The notes under the pieces were generated by a model. It was not told where the DNA came from. It made no database searches and saw nothing but the letters and a program-made list of their open reading frames with translations. From Croceicoccus pelagius (GTDB lineage Bacteria > Pseudomonadota > Alphaproteobacteria > Sphingomonadales > Sphingomonadaceae): 64,000 bases of DNA. The position numbers and the translations under genes are program-made. Below are positions 23,090 through 32,317 of this stretch, one piece after another. The first letter of the stretch is position 1, and every line of letters begins with the position of its first letter. Location: positions 1 to 64,000 of the forward strand of contig NZ_LYWY01000039.1 in the NCBI RefSeq assembly GCF_001661915.1, given 5' to 3'.

Positions 23090-25251
23090 AGTCTTTCGTG
23101 CGCAAGTTTTCCGTCGGCCTGATGGCAGCCTCGCTGCTTTCGCTGTCCGCGCCGCAGGCCGCCTTCGCGCAATATGCGCTGAACGTGCGCGATGCCGACA
23201 TCCGCGCTTTCGTTGCCGATGCGGCGCAAGTCACGGGCCGCACCTTCATCGTCGACGGGCGCGTGAACGGGAAGATCTCGGTCGTCACCGAACGCCCGCT
23301 TTCGCGCAGCGAGTATTTCGAGGTGTTTCTTGCCACGCTGCGCGCCAACGGTCTTGTCGCCATCCCCATCGGCAACGGCGCCTTCCGCATCCAGCCTGCC
23401 GCCAATGCCGCCTCGCAGCCCTCGCGGCTCGGCAGCGCGGGCGCGCCTTCGAACGCGCTGGTCACCGAAGTCATCCGTCTCGGCTCGGTCGAGGCATCAC
23501 AGGCGGTCGAAACGCTGCGCCCGCTGGTAAGCCAGGAAGGCTCGATCACCGCGAACCAGTCGGCAAACTCGCTCGTCGTCGTCGACTATGCCGACAATCT
23601 GCGCCGCATCCGCGCTCTGGTGAAGCAGATCGACCGCGACACTTCGAGCACCGAGATGATCGGCCTCAACCACGCAGGCGCGCGCGAGATCGCCGCCGCG
23701 CTGACCCAACTCGTGCCGCAGGGCGCGCAGGGCGGAGCGCTGGCCAGTGTGGTCGCGGTCGACAGCTCGAACTCGCTGCTGCTGCGCGGGGAGCGCGATA
23801 CGCTGAACAAGCTGTCCGCGATGGCCCGCGAACTCGACGAACGCGCCGCCAGCGGGTCGGAGATCAAGGTCCTCTGGCTCGACTATGCCGATGCCGCGAC
23901 GATGGTGCCGATGCTCGAAATGCTGGTCGGCGGATCGGGCAGCGCGGGGCTTCCCGCGGCCAGCAGCACGGTCACGGCCACCACCGGCGGCGGCGATGAT
24001 GCCAGCATCGGTTCGGGCCTCGGCAATCGCCAGCTGACGGGCGGTGCGGCCGGCAACGGCTCGATCGGCGGCGGCGCCATCGAACTGGCAGGCGGGCGCG
24101 GCACCGCGATCATCACGCGCTATCCGGGCGCGAACGCCATCGTCATTTCCGCGCCGGTCGATATCCAGCGCCGCCTTGCAGAACTGGTCCGCCAGCTCGA
24201 CATCCGTCAGGACCAGGTCCTGGTCGAGGCTATTATCGTCGAGGTTTCGGAAAGCGTGGCGAAGGAACTGGGCGTCCAGTTCCTGATAGGCGGCGAGGAC
24301 ATGCCCTTCGCCGTAACCAACTTCTCCAACGTCGCGCCCAACATCATCGACCTTGCCGGCGGCCTGATCGCCGATGCCGTCGATGCCGATACCACGACGG
24401 TCAGCGATGGTGTGGTTGTCACGACGTCAAGCTCGGGCACCGGCGACCTGCTGCGCGAGAATGCGGCGCAGGCGGCTCTGGGGGCCAGCGGGGGATACCT
24501 TGGCGGCTATACCTCGATCGGCAACAACCGCTATCTGGGCGCGCTGATCAACGCGATCCAGTCCGATTCCAATTCGAACATCCTCTCGACGCCGCATATC
24601 ACGACGAACGACAACGTTCCGGCCTCGATCCTGTTCGGCCAGGAAATCCCGGTTTCGACCGGAGAGGCGCTTTCGGGCAATTTCGACAACGCCTTCCGTA
24701 CGATCCAGCGCCAGAACGTCGGCATCGAGCTTGACGTCACCCCGCAGATCAACGCGAGCGATCAGGTGCGCCTCGACCTCAGGCAGGAAGTCAGTTCGAT
24801 CGCAGGGCCGGTGTCCAACGATTTCAACGAACTCATCATCAACAAGCGCGAGATCAAGACGACCGTCACGGTCGGCGACCGCGAGATTCTGGTGCTGGGC
24901 GGCCTGCTCGACGATAACGAGCGGCGCACGATCCAGAAGATCCCGCTGTTGAGCGACATTCCGATCATCGGCGAACTGTTCAAGTCGCGAGGCAAGAGCC
25001 ATGCGAAGACGAACCTCATGGTCTTCATCCGCCCGACGATCCTGCGCAGCGCAGCCGACCGCCAGGAAGTTACCGCGCGCCGTTATGGCGTGATCCGCGA
25101 CGCGCAGCAGGCGTTTTCGCCCGATCGCGAACCTTCGATCGACGAACTGGTCATCGACTACCTCGGCGCGGCCCCGCCGCAGATGCCGAACCGCCCCGAC
25201 GACGTGATCATCACGCCTGCCGATGAATCCGGTGCAGGGGCCGCGCAGTAA
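23086..25251 (+). CDS. gspD: type II secretion system secretin GspD
   Basis: The 721-aa outer-membrane channel. The signal peptide MKSFVRKFSVGLMAASLLSL..AFA is followed by the N0 domain (YALNVRDADIRAFVADAAQVTGRTFIVD), N1-N3 repeats (VVDYADNLRRIRALVKQIDRD and a second copy near ELVRQLDIRQDQVLVEAIIVEVSE), and the C-terminal secretin domain (VGIELDVTPQINASDQVRLDLRQEVSS..VLGGLLDD). A Gly/Thr/Ser-rich stretch at about 290-325 interrupts N3, as is common. The start overlaps gspC (ATGA). Confidence 0.95.
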   Translation: MKSFVRKFSVGLMAASLLSLSAPQAAFAQYALNVRDADIRAFVADAAQVTGRTFIVDGRVNGKISVVTERPLSRSEYFEVFLATLRANGLVAIPIGNGAFRIQPAANAASQPSRLGSAGAPSNALVTEVIRLGSVEASQAVETLRPLVSQEGSITANQSANSLVVVDYADNLRRIRALVKQIDRDTSSTEMIGLNHAGAREIAAALTQLVPQGAQGGALASVVAVDSSNSLLLRGERDTLNKLSAMARELDERAASGSEIKVLWLDYADAATMVPMLEMLVGGSGSAGLPAASSTVTATTGGGDDASIGSGLGNRQLTGGAAGNGSIGGGAIELAGGRGTAIITRYPGANAIVISAPVDIQRRLAELVRQLDIRQDQVLVEAIIVEVSESVAKELGVQFLIGGEDMPFAVTNFSNVAPNIIDLAGGLIADAVDADTTTVSDGVVVTTSSSGTGDLLRENAAQAALGASGGYLGGYTSIGNNRYLGALINAIQSDSNSNILSTPHITTNDNVPASILFGQEIPVSTGEALSGNFDNAFRTIQRQNVGIELDVTPQINASDQVRLDLRQEVSSIAGPVSNDFNELIINKREIKTTVTVGDREILVLGGLLDDNERRTIQKIPLLSDIPIIGELFKSRGKSHAKTNLMVFIRPTILRSAADRQEVTARRYGVIRDAQQAFSPDREPSIDELVIDYLGAAPPQMPNRPDDVIITPADESGAGAAQ

Positions 25252-25255
25252 GCCG

Positions 25256-26842
25256 ATGATGGAGCCGACGCCTCTCGACAGCGACATCCCCCTCGGGGAC
25301 GACGTCGCGCTTGCGGGCGCGGCGGCTGTCGTTGTGCCCGAGCGCGGCAGCGGCGCACCGCTGCTGACTTATGCCGAGGCGCGCGATTGGGGCGTGATCG
25401 TCGCGGACGAGGATGTGGACGGCGCGATCCCGCTGGTCCTGCGCGAAGGTGCGGACGCAACGGTCCTGCTCGAACTGCGACGCCGTTTTGCGCGCCGCCT
25501 TTCGGTTCGCAACGCGCCTGCGACCGAGTTCGAGAAATTGCTGAGCGAAGTCTACGGCGACACCGGCGCGCTCGAGGCCGATACACTTGGCTTTGATGGG
25601 CCGGACGACACGCTGGCCTATGGCCTGCCCAGCGCGGAGGACCTGCTGGACAGCGCCGACGATGCGCCCGCGATCCGGCTCATCAACGGGCTGATCGCGC
25701 AGGGCCTGCGCGAAGGCGCGTCGGACATTCACATCGAACCTTACGAACAGGCGCTCGTCGTCCGTTTTCGTGAAGACGGTGTGCTGAAGGAAAAGCTGCG
25801 GATGCCGCCGCACGTGGCGTCGGTGCTGGTCAGCCGTATCAAGGTCATGGCCCGTCTCGACATCGCCGAACGCCGCGTGCCGCAGGACGGTCGCATCGGC
25901 CTGTCGCTGGGCGGCAAACTGGTCGACGTGCGTGTCTCGACCCTGCCGAACCGCGCGGGCGAGCGTGTCGTGATGCGTCTGCTCGACAAGGACAATGCCG
26001 GGATCGAGCTGGCCGAACTGGGTCTCGACGAACATTCCGAGGGGGTGCTGAAGCGGGCGCTCAACGAACCCAACGGCATCGTGCTCGTCACCGGGCCGAC
26101 GGGTTCCGGCAAGACGACCACGCTCTACGCGGGACTTCGCGGCCTCAACGACGGTCAGCGCAATATTCTGACTGTGGAAGACCCTGTGGAATACGCTGTG
26201 GACGGGGTGGGGCAAACGCAGGTCAATGCCAAGGTCGGCCTTACTTTTGCGGCCGGTCTGCGCGCCATCCTGCGCCAGGACCCCGATGTCGTCATGGTCG
26301 GCGAAATCCGCGACAAGGAAACCGCGGACATCGCGGTGCAGGCCTCGCTTACGGGCCACCTCGTGCTGTCCACCGTGCACACCAACGACAGTGTCGGGGC
26401 GATCACGCGTATGCGGGACATGGGGGTCGAACCGTTCCTGCTGGCCAGCACCCTGCGCGCCGTCATCGCCCAGCGTCTGGTACGCCGCCTGTGCAAGCAT
26501 TGCCGGCGCGAGGAAACGATCGACCCGGCGCTGGCCGAGATGCTGGACATCAAGCAGGGGCGCACTGTCTGGCACGCGGTCGGTTGCGATCACTGTAACC
26601 AGTCCGGCTATCAGGGGCGCATCGGCCTGTTCGAGGCGATCCGCATCGACGATCGCATCCGCCGCCTGATCAACGCCAACGCCTCGGAAGAGGAAATCGC
26701 CGATTACGCCTTCGGCAAGGACGCTGCGGGCAATCGCCGCGGCACGCGCCTGACGCGGGCGGCGAAGAAGCTGGTGCAGGCGGGCGAGACTTCGCCGGAA
26801 GAAGCGGCGCGCATTGCCCGCCGCGATGACGGGGCCGCCTGA
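25256..26842 (+). CDS. gspE: type II secretion system ATPase GspE
   Basis: A cytoplasmic hexameric ATPase of 528 aa that powers pseudopilus assembly. It has ASDIHIEP (156-163), Walker A GPTGSGKTTT (280-289), the Asp box and Walker B DPDVVMVGEIRD (342-353), and a tetracysteine zinc site at C413, C416, C444 and C447 (CKHC, CDHC). An ATG at 25259 is equally possible, and one at 25223 would overlap gspD. The stop shares a base with the gspF start. Confidence 0.95.
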   Translation: MMEPTPLDSDIPLGDDVALAGAAAVVVPERGSGAPLLTYAEARDWGVIVADEDVDGAIPLVLREGADATVLLELRRRFARRLSVRNAPATEFEKLLSEVYGDTGALEADTLGFDGPDDTLAYGLPSAEDLLDSADDAPAIRLINGLIAQGLREGASDIHIEPYEQALVVRFREDGVLKEKLRMPPHVASVLVSRIKVMARLDIAERRVPQDGRIGLSLGGKLVDVRVSTLPNRAGERVVMRLLDKDNAGIELAELGLDEHSEGVLKRALNEPNGIVLVTGPTGSGKTTTLYAGLRGLNDGQRNILTVEDPVEYAVDGVGQTQVNAKVGLTFAAGLRAILRQDPDVVMVGEIRDKETADIAVQASLTGHLVLSTVHTNDSVGAITRMRDMGVEPFLLASTLRAVIAQRLVRRLCKHCRREETIDPALAEMLDIKQGRTVWHAVGCDHCNQSGYQGRIGLFEAIRIDDRIRRLINANASEEEIADYAFGKDAAGNRRGTRLTRAAKKLVQAGETSPEEAARIARRDDGAA

Positions 26843-28068
26843 TGCCGCGCTGGTCCTATCTGGCGGTCGATCCGCAGGGCAAGGAACGCCGCGGCGCGAT
26901 CGATGCGGCGAGCCTGCCTGCCGCGCGCGAACAGCTGACAACGCGCCGCTGGCACGTCCTGCGTCTGGACGAGGCGGCGGCGAAAAGCACAGCGGCCAAG
27001 CCCGGCTCGATCTCGCTGCCCAGCCGCACGCCAAAACTCAACGCCAAGCAACTTGCTCTGTTCACGCGGCAATTTTCCTCGCTGATGATGGTGAGCCCGC
27101 TGGAAGAAGCGCTTCGCACGATCAGCCGCCAGACCGAAAAGCCCAAAGCCCGCGCGATCCTGACAAATGTGCACCAGGGTGTGGTCGAAGGACTGCCGCT
27201 GGCAGAGGCATTGCGCCGTGAACCGCAAAGCTTTCCGCCGATCTACCGCGCGATGATCGCGGCAGGCGAATCGAGCGGAAGCCTGCCGCAGATCGCCGAA
27301 CGCCTTGCCGACATGCTGGAAAAGCAGGCGGCGGCAAAGGCGAAGATCGTCGCCGCGCTGGCCTATCCGATCATCCTGTCGCTGATGGCGATCGGGGTCG
27401 TGACGCTGCTGATGATCTCGGTCGTGCCGCGCGTCGTCGAACAGTTCGACAATGCCGCGCGGCAATTGCCGCTTTTGACCCGCGCGGTCATCGGAATTTC
27501 GCAGTTCATGTCGACATATTGGTGGGTGATGGGCGTGGTGCTGGCGCTGGCCGTGCTGGGTTTCCTGCGCGCGCTGACGGTGCCGGCCTTCAAGTACCGG
27601 TTCGACGGTTTTTTGCTGCGCCTGCCGTTCATCGGGCGCTTGATACGCGACGTGCACGCAGCCTCGCTCGCCCGCACACTGGCCACGATGATCGATGCGC
27701 GATTGCCGCTGGTCGACGGGTTGAAGCTGTCCTCGCGCACCGTGTCGAACGCGGTTCAGCGCGAGGCGCTGGAACGGATAACCGAGAAAGTGCGCGGCGG
27801 TACCTCGCTGTCGACCGCGCTGCGCGAGGCAGGCATGTTTCCCCCGCTGCTGGTCTACCTTGCCTCCAGCGGGGAGAGCGCGGGGCGGCTGGGCGACATG
27901 CTGGAACGCGCCGCAGACTATCTCGAACGCGAATTCGCGCAGTTCACCGCCGCCGCGATGGCGCTGCTCGAACCGCTGATCATTATCGTCATGGGCGTGA
28001 TCGTCGCGCTCATCATCCTCGCCATTCTCTTGCCGATCCTGCAGTTGCAGGACCTGACCGGCCTTTGA
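26842..28068 (+). CDS. gspF: type II secretion system inner-membrane protein GspF
   Basis: A 408-aa platform protein with two repeated GspF domains (LALFTRQFSSLMMVSPLEEAL near residue 70 and ASLARTLATMIDARLPLVDGL near residue 275) and three membrane segments: IILSLMAIGVVTLLMISVV, WWVMGVVLALAVLGFL and LLEPLIIIVMGVIVALIILAILLPILQL. The signature KAKIVAALAYPIILS is present. It is translationally coupled to gspE by a one-base overlap. Confidence 0.94.
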   Translation: MPRWSYLAVDPQGKERRGAIDAASLPAAREQLTTRRWHVLRLDEAAAKSTAAKPGSISLPSRTPKLNAKQLALFTRQFSSLMMVSPLEEALRTISRQTEKPKARAILTNVHQGVVEGLPLAEALRREPQSFPPIYRAMIAAGESSGSLPQIAERLADMLEKQAAAKAKIVAALAYPIILSLMAIGVVTLLMISVVPRVVEQFDNAARQLPLLTRAVIGISQFMSTYWWVMGVVLALAVLGFLRALTVPAFKYRFDGFLLRLPFIGRLIRDVHAASLARTLATMIDARLPLVDGLKLSSRTVSNAVQREALERITEKVRGGTSLSTALREAGMFPPLLVYLASSGESAGRLGDMLERAADYLEREFAQFTAAAMALLEPLIIIVMGVIVALIILAILLPILQLQDLTGL

Positions 28069-28090
28069 AGATTCCAACCGGATAACAGCC

Positions 28091-28537
28091 ATGACCGAAC
28101 CGACCCGCAAGACCGCCCGCAAGGCCCGCCGCAACGGCTTCAGCCTCGTCGAACTGATGGTGGTCCTTTTCATCATCGCGCTGCTGGCAACGGCGGTCGC
28201 GATCAACGTCCTGCCCAGCCAGGACAAGGCGATGCGCGTGAAGGCCGAATCCGACATCGCGACGCTAGGCCAGGCGATGGAGATGTACCGCCTCGACAAC
28301 GCCAGCTATCCGGGGGCGAGCGAGGGGTTGTCCGCTCTCGTCAATCCGCCTGCGTCGCTCGCCATGCCGCAAAACTACCGCAGCGGCGGCTACATCAAGG
28401 CGCTGCCGACCGATCCGTGGGGCCGCCCTTACCAGTTCCGCTCGCCCGGCCAGAACGGCGCGCCTTTCGAAATCTACTCGCTGGGAGCCGATGGCCAGCC
28501 GGGCGGTGAAGGGGACGATGCCGACATCGTCGGCTGA
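28091..28537 (+). CDS. gspG: type II secretion system major pseudopilin GspG
   Basis: A 148-aa prepilin with basic leader MTEPTRKTARKARRNG, cleavage site NG/FSLVELMVVL with Glu at position +5, a hydrophobic N-terminal helix, and the GspG C-terminal signature DPWGRPYQFRSPGQNG, followed by calcium-site-like GADGQPGGEGDDADI. A prepilin peptidase (GspO) needed to process it is not in the window. The next gene is gspL; the usual minor pseudopilin genes H, I, J and K are absent. Confidence 0.95.
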   Translation: MTEPTRKTARKARRNGFSLVELMVVLFIIALLATAVAINVLPSQDKAMRVKAESDIATLGQAMEMYRLDNASYPGASEGLSALVNPPASLAMPQNYRSGGYIKALPTDPWGRPYQFRSPGQNGAPFEIYSLGADGQPGGEGDDADIVG

Positions 28538-28543
28538 TCACGC

Positions 28544-29725
28544 ATGGCGCTTCGACTGAACCACGACTTGCCCGAAGGCGGCGAAACCGGCGTCGCGGAC
28601 AGCGGCGGCGGGCCGGAAGGCCTGCTCGTCCTGCTGCCCGAAGTGCCGGGCGACGAATGGCGTTACTGGCATGTCGAAGGCGGCGCGCTGGGCAGCGGGC
28701 ACCGCTTCACGCCCGGCCACGATGCGCCATGGGGCGATGTCGAGGGGGTGCGCGTTGTCGCGCTCGCGCCTTCCGCGCTTGCGCCGGTTCGCATCGTGCC
28801 GCGCGGCGAGATGCCGGCGGCGCAGGCTTTGGCCGCGACACGGCTTGATCCGCCGGGCCTGCGCGCGCCGATTGTCGACACCCACGTGGCAGTCGCCGCC
28901 TCACCGGACGGAAACGGGGTGCTGAGTTGCGCCGTCGCGAAGTCCGACATGGATGCGTGGCTGGGCGAACTGGCGACGGCGGGACTCGACGCCCATGCGC
29001 TTGTGCCTGCCGCGCTGGCCCTGCCGCTGGCCGAGGCCGGAACCGTCGCTTCCGCAGAACTGGGCGGTCAGGCGCTGGCTCGCACGCCGTCTGCCGCCTT
29101 TGCGGGAGAGAGCGATCTGCTTCCCGCGCTCGCACCCGGAGCAGACGCGGTCGAGATCGCCGAAGACCGGCTTGCCGCGCGCTTGGTCGATACGTTCGCC
29201 GCGCCCGAACTCGATCTGCGTCAAGGGCCCTATGCTTTGCCGCGCGTATCCTATTTCCGCCTGCCCGACTGGCAGCAGCTGGCCCGCATGGCGGCGATCC
29301 TCCTGCTGCTCGTCTTCCTGATCTTCACGATCGAGACGGTGAAACTGAACCTCGATGCCGACGCGCGCGAAGAAGCCGCGATCGAGGCTGCGCGCGCCCG
29401 TTTCCCCGGTGTCGGCGATCTTGCCGGGGCCGAGATGCAAATCCGTTCTGAACTGCTGCGCCGGGGAGCGGGCGGTGTCGCCTTTGCCGACAGCGCGCCT
29501 GCCGTTTTTGCAGCGATGCAGCCCAACCCCTCGGTCACGCTTCGCAACATCAACTGGCGCGCGGATGGCACTCTGTCGATCCGCGCCGCCGCTCCAACCG
29601 ATCAGGCACTGAACCAGATGCTGATCTCGCTTCAGCGAGACGGCTGGCAGGTCACCGCGCCGCCGCAAGTCGCACCCGATGCCAGCGGTGCGACCGTGGC
29701 CGACATTACCGTGAGGGCGCCATGA
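28544..29725 (+). CDS. gspL: type II secretion system protein GspL
   Basis: A 393-aa inner-membrane protein joining the GspE ATPase to the pseudopilus machinery. The cytoplasmic actin-like domain (about 1-240) includes LAPSALAPVRIVPRGEMPAAQALAA. One membrane segment follows, MAAILLLLVFLIFTIETV (about 246-265), then a periplasmic ferredoxin-like domain ending ITVRAP. It begins 6 bp after gspG and overlaps gspM by 4 bp. Sequence similarity is modest, but order, topology and length support the call. Confidence 0.85.
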   Translation: MALRLNHDLPEGGETGVADSGGGPEGLLVLLPEVPGDEWRYWHVEGGALGSGHRFTPGHDAPWGDVEGVRVVALAPSALAPVRIVPRGEMPAAQALAATRLDPPGLRAPIVDTHVAVAASPDGNGVLSCAVAKSDMDAWLGELATAGLDAHALVPAALALPLAEAGTVASAELGGQALARTPSAAFAGESDLLPALAPGADAVEIAEDRLAARLVDTFAAPELDLRQGPYALPRVSYFRLPDWQQLARMAAILLLLVFLIFTIETVKLNLDADAREEAAIEAARARFPGVGDLAGAEMQIRSELLRRGAGGVAFADSAPAVFAAMQPNPSVTLRNINWRADGTLSIRAAAPTDQALNQMLISLQRDGWQVTAPPQVAPDASGATVADITVRAP

Positions 29726-30204
29726 AATCGGTCTGGACACCGGCGCGGGACTGGTTCCTCGGCCTTACCATGCGCGAGCGGGTGCTGGTGGGTGTGGCAG
29801 GCGCGCTCGCGGGCGTGCTCATCGTCATCTACGGCCTGATCCTTCCGCTGGGCGCTGCGCATGACGCGGCCCACGTCCGCCACCGCGATGCGGTGATCGC
29901 GGCCGGACAGGTCATGGCGGGGCTCGAGCAGCTCGACGCCGCGCCGGCGCCCAGGGGCGGGGCAGGGCCGGTCGCGCAGGCCGTGGCGCAGATCGCCGAT
30001 GCCGAAGGGTTGGTGCTGCAATCGAACGACCCGCGCGGGAATGACAGCGCGCTCGTCGTGATCCCGACCGCTGCGCCCGGCTCGGCTTTCGCGTTCCTCG
30101 ATATGCTGCGCAGGCAGGGCATCGTGGCAGAGCAGGTGACGATCACGCCAGCTGCGGACGGCTCGGTCTCGGTCAACGCCACCGTGCGGAGGGCAGGCAA
30201 GTGA
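29722..30204 (+). CDS. gspM: type II secretion system protein GspM
   Basis: A 160-aa bitopic protein. The short N-terminus WFLGLTMRERVLVGVAGALAGVLIVIYGLILPLG contains the membrane helix and the L.xRER motif common in GspM. A periplasmic domain follows, with VAEQVTITPAADGSVSVNATV. It overlaps gspL and gspN by 4 bp each, so the three are translated together. It partners GspL in the inner-membrane platform. Confidence 0.87.
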   Translation: MKSVWTPARDWFLGLTMRERVLVGVAGALAGVLIVIYGLILPLGAAHDAAHVRHRDAVIAAGQVMAGLEQLDAAPAPRGGAGPVAQAVAQIADAEGLVLQSNDPRGNDSALVVIPTAAPGSAFAFLDMLRRQGIVAEQVTITPAADGSVSVNATVRRAGK

Positions 30205-30944
30205 TCGGTCGCTGGATCTTCATTCGCGACGCGCGCCTTTCGCGCACTACGAAGATCGTGCTCGCCCTCATGGCGCTGATCGCGCTGCTCGTGATGTTCC
30301 CGCTGCGCGTGGCGCTGGATGCTGCGAATGGCGAGGGTTCGCTTGCCGCCCGCGAAGTCGCAGGGACGGTCTGGGACGGGCAGGTCGGCGACATGCAGGC
30401 GGCCTCGCTGCCGCTGGGCAACCTCAACGTCGCGCTGCGCCCGCTGCCGTTGTTCACCGGTACGGCGGAGTTCGCGCTCAACCGGCCCGCCATGCCGGGC
30501 CAGTCGCAGTTCCACGCCTATGCGCGTGGGGGCGAGGAATGGGCCGCATTGCGCGATGCCAATGGCGAATTGCCGCTATCGGGCGCGATGTCGCCGCTGC
30601 CGGTGCGTTCGCTGACGTTCGCGGACTTCGCGGTGGAGCTTCGCGAGGGACGCTGCGTCGCGGCATCGGGTACGCTGGGCCTTACCATCCCCGCGCTTGG
30701 CCCCACGCTTCCGGCAGAGACGATCATGTCCGGCCCCGCGCGGTGCGAGGGCGATGCCCTGTTCGTGCCGATGAAAGGGCCGAGTGGGACCGAGAACCTT
30801 GGTTTCTGGTTGGAGCCCAATGGCAAATGGCGCGCCGACCTCGTTTTGACCGGGCTTCCGGTGGAGGTCAGCGCGCCATTGCTGGACATGGGGTTCACCG
30901 GCAGGCCCAACGGGATCGGACTGTCAGCGAACGGTAGCCTGTAG
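30201..30944 (+). CDS. gspN: type II secretion system protein GspN
   Basis: A 247-aa protein with one N-terminal membrane helix (IVLALMALIALLVMFPLRVAL) and a periplasmic domain with REVAGTVWDGQVGDMQAASLPLGNLNVALRPLPL, typical of GspN. The C-terminus ends GFTGRPNGIGLSANGSL. It is the last gene of the operon and converges with dps across a single base, so there is no room for a separate terminator. Confidence 0.87.
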   Translation: MIGRWIFIRDARLSRTTKIVLALMALIALLVMFPLRVALDAANGEGSLAAREVAGTVWDGQVGDMQAASLPLGNLNVALRPLPLFTGTAEFALNRPAMPGQSQFHAYARGGEEWAALRDANGELPLSGAMSPLPVRSLTFADFAVELREGRCVAASGTLGLTIPALGPTLPAETIMSGPARCEGDALFVPMKGPSGTENLGFWLEPNGKWRADLVLTGLPVEVSAPLLDMGFTGRPNGIGLSANGSL

Positions 30945-30945
30945 T

Positions 30946-31398
30946 TTAACCGAGGATTGAGGACAGAAACCAGACGCGTTCCTCTGTCTGGTCGGTCCAG
31001 TCGTCGATCAGACCGTCGGTCGCGTTGTCACCCGCTTCGCTGGCAAGGTCCTTCAGTTCCTTCAGCGTCGCGACGAGTGTCGCGTTGTCGTCGCGCAGCT
31101 TTTCGACCATCGTCATCGCGTCGAGCGAGGTGTCATCCTCGTCCGCGACCTTGGTCTTGGTAGCGACCGACCCGATCGAGGTCAGCGTCATGCCTTTTAT
31201 CTTGCGGACACGTTCGGCAATGATGTCGACGTTGCCAAAAATTTCCTGCGCCTGTTCGTCGAACAGCAGGTGGAGGTCGCGGAAATCGCGACCCTTCACG
31301 TGCCAGTGAAAATTCTTCGTCTTGAGGTACAGGGCGAGATGGTCGGCCAAGAGGCCGTTGAGACCGTCTACCAGTGCCTTCGTCGCGTTGTCGCCCAT
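30946..31398 (-). CDS. dps: Dps family DNA-protection/ferritin-like protein
   Basis: A 150-aa dodecameric mini-ferritin that stores iron with H2O2 and protects DNA in stress. The ferroxidase ligands sit at H31, H43, D47, D58 and E62, with exactly the spacing of E. coli Dps (H-x11-H-x3-D-x10-D-x3-E). FHWHVKG and DLHLLFDEQAQEI are the signatures. There is no long basic N-terminal tail, so direct DNA binding may be weak. AGGAG precedes the start by 8-9 bases. Confidence 0.93.
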   Translation of the reverse strand: MGDNATKALVDGLNGLLADHLALYLKTKNFHWHVKGRDFRDLHLLFDEQAQEIFGNVDIIAERVRKIKGMTLTSIGSVATKTKVADEDDTSLDAMTMVEKLRDDNATLVATLKELKDLASEAGDNATDGLIDDWTDQTEERVWFLSSILG

Positions 31399-31427
31399 GT
31401 TCGATACTCCTATAATTCGATTTATTT

Positions 31428-31452
31428 GGTTCGCCCTATTAACGGACGAACC
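31428..31452 (-). terminator. hairpin between yhhQ and dps
   Basis: GGTTCG and CGAACC form a 6-bp stem, extendable with one mismatch to CC/GG. It lies downstream of the queuosine-transporter gene and upstream of dps, both read on the minus strand. It may end yhhQ transcription or sit in the dps leader. Confidence 0.35.
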
Positions 31453-31501
31453 CTCATCGAGTTTCTGGTATAAAACAGGTCACGACGTTCGGATTTATCG
31501 A

Positions 31502-32185
31502 TTAGTCGACGCGACCGTCGAGCTTCCTTGCGAAACCCGCGAACCAGGTGACGAGGAAGGGGATCAGCACGATCGACAACACGACCTTGGCGATCATCTG
31601 GCCAGCCAGCAGCGGCAGGATCGGGAACACGCCAAGGAAGGCGACCGTGATAAAGATCACCGTGTCGAGAGCTTGCGACAGCGCGCCTGCCAGCCCCGCA
31701 CGGATCCACATCGGCCCACCGAACTTGGTCTTCATCGCACTGATCACCGTGATATTCAGGATCTGCGACGTGCCATAGGCGATGGGCCCCGCGATCCAGA
31801 TCCGCCACGTTGCCGTCAGGATCATCTGGATCGCCTCCAGCCGTTCGGGTTGCATCTCGGGCGATGCGGGCATCGCGGCGACCAGGAGCGACAGCAGGAT
31901 CGAGGCGAAGATCGGGACGAAGCCCCACAGCACCAGCTTGTTTGCGACCGTGCGGCCATAGACCTCGGCCACGGCCCCGCCCATCGCGACCAGCAGGAGG
32001 AACGCGAACATCCCCGCCTCCACCGCCAGCGGGCCCAACGCGACCTGCTTGTTGCCGAGCAGTCCGGCAAACGTGCACATCCCGCCATAGAACAAGGCGA
32101 TTGCGAAAAGGCCGGGGGCGAAAAGGCCCTTGGGCACGGCGACGAGGGTCTGCGGAGCGGCCTGATCGGCGGGGGATTCGTTCAT
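31502..32185 (-). CDS. yhhQ: queuosine precursor transporter (YhhQ/VUT family)
   Basis: A 227-aa inner-membrane protein of the vitamin-uptake-transporter family that imports 7-cyano-7-deazaguanine or related precursors of queuosine. About six hydrophobic segments are visible. The family signatures NKQVALGPLAVEAGMFAFLLL, AEVYGRTVANKLVLWG, WIAGPIAYGTSQILNITVI and GALSQALDTVIFITVAFLG are present. It stands alone, divergent from the adenosine kinase gene. Confidence 0.9.
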   Translation of the reverse strand: MNESPADQAAPQTLVAVPKGLFAPGLFAIALFYGGMCTFAGLLGNKQVALGPLAVEAGMFAFLLLVAMGGAVAEVYGRTVANKLVLWGFVPIFASILLSLLVAAMPASPEMQPERLEAIQMILTATWRIWIAGPIAYGTSQILNITVISAMKTKFGGPMWIRAGLAGALSQALDTVIFITVAFLGVFPILPLLAGQMIAKVVLSIVLIPFLVTWFAGFARKLDGRVD

Positions 32186-32317
32186 CTATCAAGCGATAGC
32201 GGCTTTCGAGGCACGGGCAAGACCCGTGGAACACCTCTCTCGATTGACCCTTCGATGCCGCGTGTATAGTTGCCGCCGAAACCTCCCAGACAACCGAAAC
32301 GGATTCCTTTTCCCGCC

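Noticed and set aside
30946-31398. The ferritin-like gene as a bacterioferritin
   Set aside because: Its ferroxidase residues have the exact inter-subunit spacing of Dps and no haem-binding Met; length also fits Dps.
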